The notes below the pieces were generated by a model. That model searched no databases and had not been told where the DNA came from. It was given only the letters and a program-made list of their open reading frames with translations. The position numbers and the translations under genes are program-made. From contig JAKSDJ010000589.1 of NCBI GenBank assembly GCA_022360155.1, forward strand, positions 1-37,732: a stretch of 37,732 nt of DNA. The letters are read 5' to 3'. Of the stretch, positions 32,063 to 37,732 are shown one piece after another (the stretch's first letter is position 1; each line of letters starts with the position of its first letter). Source of the stretch: Chloroflexales bacterium (GTDB lineage: Bacteria; Chloroflexota; Chloroflexia; Chloroflexales; Chloroflexaceae).

Positions 32063-32947
32063 ATGCAATACACAGCAGAAAATATCGTCGTTCGCCCTGC
32101 GAAAAACCCCAACGACCCCGATTTGATTGTATCCATCGCCCCCGAGCAAGCTGGTTGGGATTTCATCTCTTTTCAGGCGCGGCGCTTGGCGACAGGCAAG
32201 CAGTGGTCCTTTAGCAGCGGCGAAAATGAGCTGGCGATAGTGGTGTTCAGCGGCTGTTTTGACATCCAGTCCGGCCGCGGGGCATGGATCGGACTTGAGC
32301 GCCAAGATGTTTTTTCCAGCGCCGGTTATACGCTGTATTTGCCCCGCCGCACCGACTTTACCATCACGGCCAAGCGCAGCGGCGAATTCGCCGTCGCCTG
32401 GGCGCCAACCGATGAAGACCACGAACCATGGCTGATTCAGCCGGAAGACATCTCGATCTCTGTGCGTGGCGGCGATAACGTGAGCCGCCAGATTAACGAC
32501 ACGCTGCCGCCTGGTTCGCCGGTACACCGGCTGGTCTTGGTTGAGGTCTACACCCCCAGCGGCAACTGGAGCAGCTACCCGCCCCACAAACACGACGTTC
32601 ATATCGAGGATGAACAGGGTAATCTCATCGAGGCCGACTTGGAAGAGGTCTACTTTTACAAAATCGATAAACCCGAAGGATATGCCTACCAGCGCATCTA
32701 TACCAATGAAAAGTCGCCGTTGCACCGGGCCGGGTTTCCTATCGATGTCCTGGTCCGAGCCGAAAACAACTGCGCTGTCCTGGTCCCCGAAGGTTATCAC
32801 CCAGTGGTTAGCGCACCGGGCTATACCACCTACTACCTCAACGTGCTGGCCGGCAGCGCTCAAAGTCTGGCTAATCAAGACGACCCGCAGTATACCTGGG
32901 TTAAAGAGAGCTATAGCCGCGTTGATGAAAGATTGCCCTTATATTGA
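32063..32947 (+). CDS. iolB: 5-Deoxy-glucuronate isomerase, 294 aa
   Basis: A complete IolB: a double cupin with SGNWSSYPPHKHD (metal-binding His residues), EEVYFYKIDKPEGYAYQRIY and VPEGYHPVVSAPGYTTYYLN, which give the conserved metal and substrate sites. It converts 5-deoxy-glucuronate to 5-dehydro-2-deoxy-gluconate. The ATG at 32063 is favoured over in-frame 32006, because it gives the usual length and has AAGAAGG upstream. It follows the dehydrogenase by 87 bases and precedes iolC by 66 bases. Confidence 0.94.
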   Translation: MQYTAENIVVRPAKNPNDPDLIVSIAPEQAGWDFISFQARRLATGKQWSFSSGENELAIVVFSGCFDIQSGRGAWIGLERQDVFSSAGYTLYLPRRTDFTITAKRSGEFAVAWAPTDEDHEPWLIQPEDISISVRGGDNVSRQINDTLPPGSPVHRLVLVEVYTPSGNWSSYPPHKHDVHIEDEQGNLIEADLEEVYFYKIDKPEGYAYQRIYTNEKSPLHRAGFPIDVLVRAENNCAVLVPEGYHPVVSAPGYTTYYLNVLAGSAQSLANQDDPQYTWVKESYSRVDERLPLY

Positions 32948-33013
32948 GCCTGGGCGTAGGGCGTGGGATTGCCTGCGCAGCCCACCCGCCGCCCCGTTCT
33001 TTGGAGATCCGCC

Positions 33014-34051
33014 ATGACCAATAACCCGCCCTCTCGCACCTACGATACGCTCCACATGGGCCGCTCCTCGATTGATCTCTACGCCAATGATGTCGGGGCG
33101 CCATTTGTGGACATCAAAAATTTTGCGGCCTACATCGGCGGCTCACCGACCAACATCAGCGTGGGCGGGCGGCGTCTGGGACTGAAGACCGCATTGTTGA
33201 CCGGCCTGGGCGTGGACCCGGTGGGCGATTTCATTCTGAATTTTCTCAATAACGAAGGCGTTGAAACCAAGTTTATCCCCCGCAAGCCCGGCTATCGCAG
33301 CAGCGCGGTCGTATTGGGCATCGAGCCGCCCGATACATTCCCGTTGGTGTTCTATCGCGACAACTGCGCCGACATCGAGTTGACCATTGATGACGTATTG
33401 GCGGCGCCGGTGCGCGACAGCCGTATTTTTCAGTTTGCCGGCACCAACCTGAGCAAAGATCCGAGTCGCAGCGCCACCATGTTCGGGGCGGAACTCGCGA
33501 AACAGGCCGGTACTGAGGTTGTGCTGGATATCGACTTTCGCCCCGATCAGTGGCGCGACCCCCGCGCGTTTGGCGTGGCGGTGCGCAGCATTTTGCCGAC
33601 GGTCGATATCGTCATTGGCACAGAAGACGAACTCAACGCCGCGTTGCTTTGGGATGTCGGGCAAATGCAGCTGACCCGCTCGCAGGTGTCCGATACCAGG
33701 GTCGGGGGCGATGTGAATGAGGCCATCCGCACCCTGCTCTCGCTGGGGCCGAAGGTGCTGTTGCAAAAGCTGGGGGCCGACGGCGTCCGTGTGCATGTGA
33801 AGCAGGCCGATGGCCGTGTAGAGCAGATCGACGCCGCCGGCTTCCCGGTCGATGTGTACAACATCCTCGGCGCGGGCGACGCTTTCGCGGCGGGCTTTCT
33901 GTACGGCTACGTGAGGGGCTGGGGTTGGTACAAATCGGCGCGGCTGGCCAATGCCTGCGGCGCGATTGTTGTCACCAAGCACGGCTGCGCTAATTTCATG
34001 CCCGCCTACGACGAGGTGATGGCCTTTGTGGAGGCGCGGGGAGGTTTTTGA
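33014..34051 (+). CDS. iolC: 5-Dehydro-2-deoxygluconokinase, 345 aa
   Basis: A PfkB-family sugar kinase with the N-terminal IGGSPTNISVGGRRLGLKTAL and the C-terminal catalytic anion-hole motif NILGAGDAFAAGFLYG (Asp is the base). The ATG at 33014 (GGAG upstream) is preferred over the in-frame 32963, which has no ribosome site. It phosphorylates 5-dehydro-2-deoxygluconate. It is a stand-alone IolC without the C-terminal aldolase-like domain (DUF2090) found in some Proteobacteria, so the following aldolase must be encoded elsewhere; a candidate lies at 37251. The stop comes 11 bases before the iolD start. Confidence 0.94.
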   Translation: MTNNPPSRTYDTLHMGRSSIDLYANDVGAPFVDIKNFAAYIGGSPTNISVGGRRLGLKTALLTGLGVDPVGDFILNFLNNEGVETKFIPRKPGYRSSAVVLGIEPPDTFPLVFYRDNCADIELTIDDVLAAPVRDSRIFQFAGTNLSKDPSRSATMFGAELAKQAGTEVVLDIDFRPDQWRDPRAFGVAVRSILPTVDIVIGTEDELNAALLWDVGQMQLTRSQVSDTRVGGDVNEAIRTLLSLGPKVLLQKLGADGVRVHVKQADGRVEQIDAAGFPVDVYNILGAGDAFAAGFLYGYVRGWGWYKSARLANACGAIVVTKHGCANFMPAYDEVMAFVEARGGF

Positions 34052-34062
34052 GGAGCAGCACG

Positions 34063-35943
34063 ATGAGCAAGCGAACCAAGAAGCTAACCATGGCTCAGGC
34101 CATGATCGAATTTCTCAAACAGCAATACGTAGCGCGCGACGGGGTCGAGCAGCCCTTTTTTGCCGGTTGCTTCGGCATTTTTGGGCACGGCAACCTGGCC
34201 GGGATTGGCCAGGCCTTGCAGCAATATCCCGATTTTCGCTACTATCAGACACGCAATGAGCAGGCGATGGTGCATACCGCCGCCGCGTATGCCAAAATGA
34301 AAAACCGGCTGCAAACGCTAGTTTGCACCACCTCGATTGGGCCGGGCGCCAGCAACATGATCACCGGCGCGGCGACCGCAACGATCAACCGCCTGCCGGT
34401 GCTGCTCCTGCCCGGCGATATGTTTGCCCGGCGGAACGTGGCCCCGGTGCTCCAGCAGTTGGAGTCGGAGCATAGCCAGGATCTTTCGGTGAACGATTGC
34501 TTCAAGCCGGTGAGTCGCTATTGGGATCGCCTGAACCGGCCCGACCAGCTTTTGACCGCGCTGCCCGAGGCCATGCGTGTGCTGACCAGCCCCGCCGATA
34601 CCGGTGCGGTAACGCTGGCCCTGCCCCAAGATGTGCAAACCGAAGCCTACGACTACCCGCTTGAGTTTTTCCGGCGGCGCGTTTGGGTTGTGCCGCGCAA
34701 CCGGGCCGACTGGGCGGCGCTGGCCCAGGCCGCCGAGTGGATTCGCGCCAGCCGGCGCCCGCTGATCGTCGCCGGGGGCGGTGTGTTGTACAGCGAAGCC
34801 ACCGACACATTACGCCGCTTTGTCGAGCAGAGCGGCATCCCCAGCAGCGAGACCATGGCCGGCAAGGGCAGCCTGCGCTACGACCACGCGCTGAATATGG
34901 GCGCGCTGGGCGCAACCGGCAGCGCGGCGGCCAACATTTTGGCCCGCGACGCCGACCTGATCATCGGGATTGGAACCCGTTACAGCGATTTTACGACGGC
35001 GAGCAAAACCGCCTTCCAAAACCCGAATCTTCGCTTTATCAACATCAACGTGGCCGCGTTCGACGCCCACAAGCATTGCGCTCTGCCCCTCGTCGGCGAT
35101 GCCAAAGTGACGCTGGCGGAACTGTCGGATCTGCTAGGCGGCTACCAGACCGACGCAGACTATCAGGCCCAAGCCAAACAACTGCACGATGCCTGGGAAG
35201 CCGAGGTAGACCGTATCTACGCGATCCGCAACACGCCGCTGGTCAGCCAGGGCGAACTCATCGGTGCGGTCAATGAGTTGGGCGACCCCGCAGCAGTGAT
35301 GGTGTGCGCCGCGGGTAGCCTGCCCGGCGACCTGCACAAGCTGTGGCGAACCCGTCACCCCAAGCAGTACCACCTGGAATATGGCTATAGCTGCATGGGC
35401 TACGAGATTGCCGGCGGCCTGGGCGTCAAAATGGCCGATCCGCAGCGCGAGGTGTATGTGCTGGTTGGCGATGGCAGCTACCTGATGCTCTCCGCCGATA
35501 TCATCACCTCGATCCAGGAAGGCTTCAAGTTGACCATCGTGTTGATGGATAACCAGGGGTTCAAGAGCATCGGCAGCTTGAGTCGCTCGTTGGGGCAGGG
35601 CGGGTTTGGCACCCGTTACGCCTACCCCGAAAACGGCGGTCTGCCCGATGATGACGCGCCAGAAGCCCATCACTTGCCGGTCGACCTGGCGCTGAACGCT
35701 CGCAGCCTGGGCGCGCATGTGATCGAGTGCAAAACCTACGACGACTTTGTCGCCGCGTTAGGGGCGGCTAAAGCAGTCGACCGCACAACCGTGATCTATA
35801 TCGAAAATGACCGCTACGCCGGCGTCTCCGGTTACGAAAGCTGGTGGGACGTGCCCGTGGCCGAGGTCAGCGAGCGCGACAGCGTCCGCGCCGCCCGCCA
35901 GGCCTGGGAGGAGATGCGGCCCAAAGAGCGCTATTTTTTGTAG
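34063..35943 (+). CDS. iolD: 3D-(3,5/4)-Trihydroxycyclohexane-1,2-dione hydrolase, 626 aa
   Basis: A ThDP-dependent enzyme of the acetolactate-synthase class. The cofactor-binding stretch starts with GDGSYLMLSADIITSI and ends with MDNQG. The N-terminal domain has TRNEQAMVHTAAAYA with the conserved cofactor Glu. FKPVSRYWDR is family-specific. ATG at 34063 has GAGGAG nine bases upstream; a TTG at 34048 overlapping iolC is less likely. It opens the cyclic diketone to 5-deoxy-glucuronate. The length is usual for IolD. Confidence 0.95.
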   Translation: MSKRTKKLTMAQAMIEFLKQQYVARDGVEQPFFAGCFGIFGHGNLAGIGQALQQYPDFRYYQTRNEQAMVHTAAAYAKMKNRLQTLVCTTSIGPGASNMITGAATATINRLPVLLLPGDMFARRNVAPVLQQLESEHSQDLSVNDCFKPVSRYWDRLNRPDQLLTALPEAMRVLTSPADTGAVTLALPQDVQTEAYDYPLEFFRRRVWVVPRNRADWAALAQAAEWIRASRRPLIVAGGGVLYSEATDTLRRFVEQSGIPSSETMAGKGSLRYDHALNMGALGATGSAAANILARDADLIIGIGTRYSDFTTASKTAFQNPNLRFININVAAFDAHKHCALPLVGDAKVTLAELSDLLGGYQTDADYQAQAKQLHDAWEAEVDRIYAIRNTPLVSQGELIGAVNELGDPAAVMVCAAGSLPGDLHKLWRTRHPKQYHLEYGYSCMGYEIAGGLGVKMADPQREVYVLVGDGSYLMLSADIITSIQEGFKLTIVLMDNQGFKSIGSLSRSLGQGGFGTRYAYPENGGLPDDDAPEAHHLPVDLALNARSLGAHVIECKTYDDFVAALGAAKAVDRTTVIYIENDRYAGVSGYESWWDVPVAEVSERDSVRAARQAWEEMRPKERYFL

Positions 35944-36309
35944 AGCCGCGGATGAGCGGATGCGGCAACGAGCCGACGAAGCGACGAATTGATGCGCGGC
36001 TGTCTGAAACAAGGTAGGGAGTGTCGCCGCCATGCTGCCGTGCGCACGCATGGCTTGCCCAATCCACAATCGGATACAGCCCTCGCGTGGATGGAGATGA
36101 TGAGTGGATGAGCGCTAAAGCGACGGTCTGAGAACTGAAAGCTGACGGCTGGCAGCTATGCTATAGCTTATACCAATTCGACGTAGCTCTTCCGCATCCT
36201 GTCATGCTGAGCCCTTCGGCTGCGCTCAGGATCGGCTCGCCGAAGGGCTCAGCATGACATGCGTCGTGTTCAAGTTGAATTGGTATTATCCTGAAATGAA
36301 ACATACGTT
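35944..36309. other. Intergenic region with a palindromic element
   Basis: 366 bases between iolD and iolE. It has GAGCGGATGCGG-like short repeats near 35950-36000, and the 117-bp palindromic element at 36170-36286. No gene is seen. The iolE ATG has only a weak ribosome site. Confidence 0.5.
36170..36286. mobile_element. Palindromic MITE-like element, 117 bp
   Basis: The outer ends ATACCAATTC (36170-36179) and GAATTGGTAT (36277-36286) are perfect inverted repeats. A 21-bp inner arm (36200-36220, TGTCATGCTGAGCCC...) is repeated inverted at 36239-36259. The element would form a strong hairpin in RNA inside the iol operon, between iolD and iolE. It could be a MITE or a REP-like sequence; no coding capacity. 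Confidence 0.65.
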
Positions 36310-37254
36310 ATGAGCAAACCCACGATCTCTATTGGCAACGCCCCGTGCTCTTGGGGCACGCTCGAATTCGAAGGCATGGCAGAGCAGCGCATTGGATACG
36401 AGCAGATGCTCGACGAACTGGTTGAGACCGGCTACACCGGCTCCGAGTTGGGCGATTGGGGCTTTATGCCCACCGAGCCAGCAACGCTGCAAGCCGAACT
36501 GAAAAAACGCAACCTGGCGATGAACGGCGCATTTGTGCCGGTGGCCCTGAAAAATCTGGACGCCCACGCTCCCGGCGAAGCGACCGCGCTGCGAACGGCC
36601 CGCCTACTCGCAGCAGTGTCGGCCAACCAGGCGGTCAAGCCTTTTTTGGTGTTGGCCGACGATAACGGGCAGGCCGACCCGATGCGCACCCGTAACGCCG
36701 GACGGGTGACGCCGGCAATGGGCTTACCCGCGTCGGAATGGCGCATTTTTGCCCAGGGCGCGGAGCGCATTGCCCGCGCTGTGCGCGACGAAACCGGCCT
36801 GCGCACGGTTTTTCACCATCACTGCGCCGGATATGTAGAAACGCCCGCCGAAATTGCCTGCCTTTTGGAATTGACCGACCCGTCGTTGCTAGGCTTGGTT
36901 TTCGATACAGGGCACTATGCCTATGGCGCTGGCGCGGATGGCTGCAAAACCGTGATAGATGGGCTCGATTGCTTTGCCGAGCGGATCTGGTATTTGCACT
37001 TCAAGGATTGCAACCCGCACGTAGCCCAGCAAGCCAGGGCGAACGAGTGGGATTACTTTACCGCGCTGCAACACGGCGTATTCTGCGAATTGGGCCAGGG
37101 CTGCGTTGATTTTCCGGCGGTCTTGCAATGGCTGCATAAGCAGGGCTATCAGGGGTATATCACGGTGGAGCAGGATGTGTTGCCCGGCATGGGTTTGCCC
37201 AAGGCCAGCGCTCTGCGGAATAGAGCATACTTGAAGGGGATAGGCTTAGAATGA
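36310..37254 (+). CDS. iolE: Inosose dehydratase, 314 aa
   Basis: A xylose-isomerase-like TIM-barrel enzyme: [16 protein letters not shown] at the start, [30 protein letters not shown] and [11 protein letters not shown] in the middle with metal-binding Glu, Asp and His residues, and ITVEQDV at the end. It removes water from scyllo-inosose to give the diketone used by IolD. The length fits the family. Its stop overlaps the ATG of the next gene (ATGA), so the aldolase is translationally coupled to it. Confidence 0.94.
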   Translation: MSKPTISIGNAPCSWGTLEFEGMAEQRIGYEQMLDELVETGYTGSELGDWGFMPTEPATLQAELKKRNLAMNGAFVPVALKNLDAHAPGEATALRTARLLAAVSANQAVKPFLVLADDNGQADPMRTRNAGRVTPAMGLPASEWRIFAQGAERIARAVRDETGLRTVFHHHCAGYVETPAEIACLLELTDPSLLGLVFDTGHYAYGAGADGCKTVIDGLDCFAERIWYLHFKDCNPHVAQQARANEWDYFTALQHGVFCELGQGCVDFPAVLQWLHKQGYQGYITVEQDVLPGMGLPKASALRNRAYLKGIGLE

Positions 37255-37732
37255 AACCGCTCTCACTTGGCAAAATCCGCTGCTTGCAACAACTGACGAA
37301 TGAACGTGGCATATTCACCATGATCGCTTTTGACCACCGCGACGTGTTTGTCGAGGCGCTCAGTCGCACGTTAGGTATCGTGCAGGCTGATTGGGCGACC
37401 GTGGCGGCCGAGAAAAACCGGATCGCCGAGGCATTAGCGCCACACGCCAGCGCGGTGCTGCTCGACCCGCTGTACAGCGCCGGGCCGGTCATCGCCGGCG
37501 GATTCTTGCCGCGTCGCACCGGTTTTGCGGTTGCCCGTGAAAAATCCGGCTACGACGGGTCCAGCGCGGGCCGCGTGACAACGTTGCTGGAAGACTGGAG
37601 TGTGGCTGCAATCAAGCGTATGGGCGGCGCGGCGGTGAAGCTGTTGCTCTATTACCATCCCGACTCCGCGACGGCGACGCAACAGGAAGATGTAGTGCGC
37701 CAGGTGGCCGCCGAGTGCGACCGCCACGAAAT
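37251..37732 (+). CDS. LacD-type class I aldolase, 3' end outside the window
   Basis: ATG at 37251 overlaps the iolE stop. The first 160 residues read [20 protein letters not shown], then [29 protein letters not shown] and [18 protein letters not shown], the pattern of tagatose-1,6-bisphosphate aldolase (LacD) and related class I Schiff-base aldolases (VKLLLYY carries the candidate Lys). In this place it most likely cleaves 6-phospho-5-dehydro-2-deoxygluconate to dihydroxyacetone phosphate and malonic semialdehyde, the IolJ step, which in Bacillus is done by a class II enzyme. The substrate is inferred from context only. Confidence 0.85.
   Translation, partial: MKPLSLGKIRCLQQLTNERGIFTMIAFDHRDVFVEALSRTLGIVQADWATVAAEKNRIAEALAPHASAVLLDPLYSAGPVIAGGFLPRRTGFAVAREKSGYDGSSAGRVTTLLEDWSVAAIKRMGGAAVKLLLYYHPDSATATQQEDVVRQVAAECDRHE

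Noticed and set aside
32045-32878. 277-aa minus-strand ORF over iolB
   Set aside because: Antisense to a complete iolB; GC-rich third positions create open shadow frames on the opposite strand throughout the iol genes.

Overview
The window looks like a piece of a moderately GC-rich chromosome of a filamentous Chloroflexota bacterium (Roseiflexus/Kouleothrix-like). This is an inference from gene content: a DUF4058 protein, several eukaryotic-type Ser/Thr kinases with PP2C and FHA partners, IS200/IS605-type TnpB, and many short palindromic intergenic repeats. No rRNA, tRNA or CRISPR array was recognised.

Region 1 (1-9.7 kb) is an accessory, partly decayed stretch. It opens with the 3' part of a tnpB gene and its right-end hairpin. 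Next comes an IS4-like transposase remnant abutting a truncated paralog of the large exported coiled-coil protein encoded at 2695-5073. Then follow a small protein, a DUF4058 protein, an exported protein with an acidic stretch, a frameshifted exported protein (7839-8502) and an OmpR-type response regulator broken by a short deletion (8942-9692).

Region 2 (9.8-21 kb) is a phospho-signalling island. The rightward set is a membrane zinc-ribbon/FHA-FHA protein, a chimeric ORF that joins a signal peptide plus vWA-type N-terminus to the C-lobe of a Ser/Thr kinase, and a membrane-anchored PP2C phosphatase. It is followed by a WD40-type Ser/Thr kinase (leftward), a 280-aa protein of unknown function (rightward), and a two- or three-gene leftward unit with an unusual kinase carrying a ~118-aa insertion after its activation segment. 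The set recalls vWA/PP2C/kinase signalling modules, but the vWA-kinase part has apparently been collapsed by a deletion.

Region 3 (21.3-24.6 kb) is a rearrangement junction. A ParB-like gene without a clear start lies head-to-head with the C-terminal half of a cysteine-synthase-like PLP enzyme. That is followed by the first ~80 residues of what looks like an ATP-grasp ligase and by an intact MFS exporter. It reads as the remnant of a small peptide or amino-acid-derived metabolite operon.

Region 4 (24.8-37.7 kb, running off the right edge) is a well-preserved myo-inositol utilisation locus on the + strand: LacI-type regulator with a consensus-like promoter and a palindromic operator candidate, IolG, ABC importer (lipoprotein, permease, single-domain ATPase), a pentapeptide-repeat protein, a second Gfo/Idh/MocA dehydrogenase, IolB, IolC, IolD, IolE and the start of a LacD-type class I aldolase that probably replaces IolJ. 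Together these would import inositol, oxidise it to inosose, dehydrate and hydrolyse the ring, isomerise and phosphorylate the product, and cleave it to C3 units. IolA is not in the window.

Dispersed repeats include two copies of a 120-130-bp element with terminal inverted repeats (13836-13955, 21299-21428), a 117-bp palindromic element (36170-36286), heptamer AGCCGAT/AACCGAT arrays and several long hairpins.
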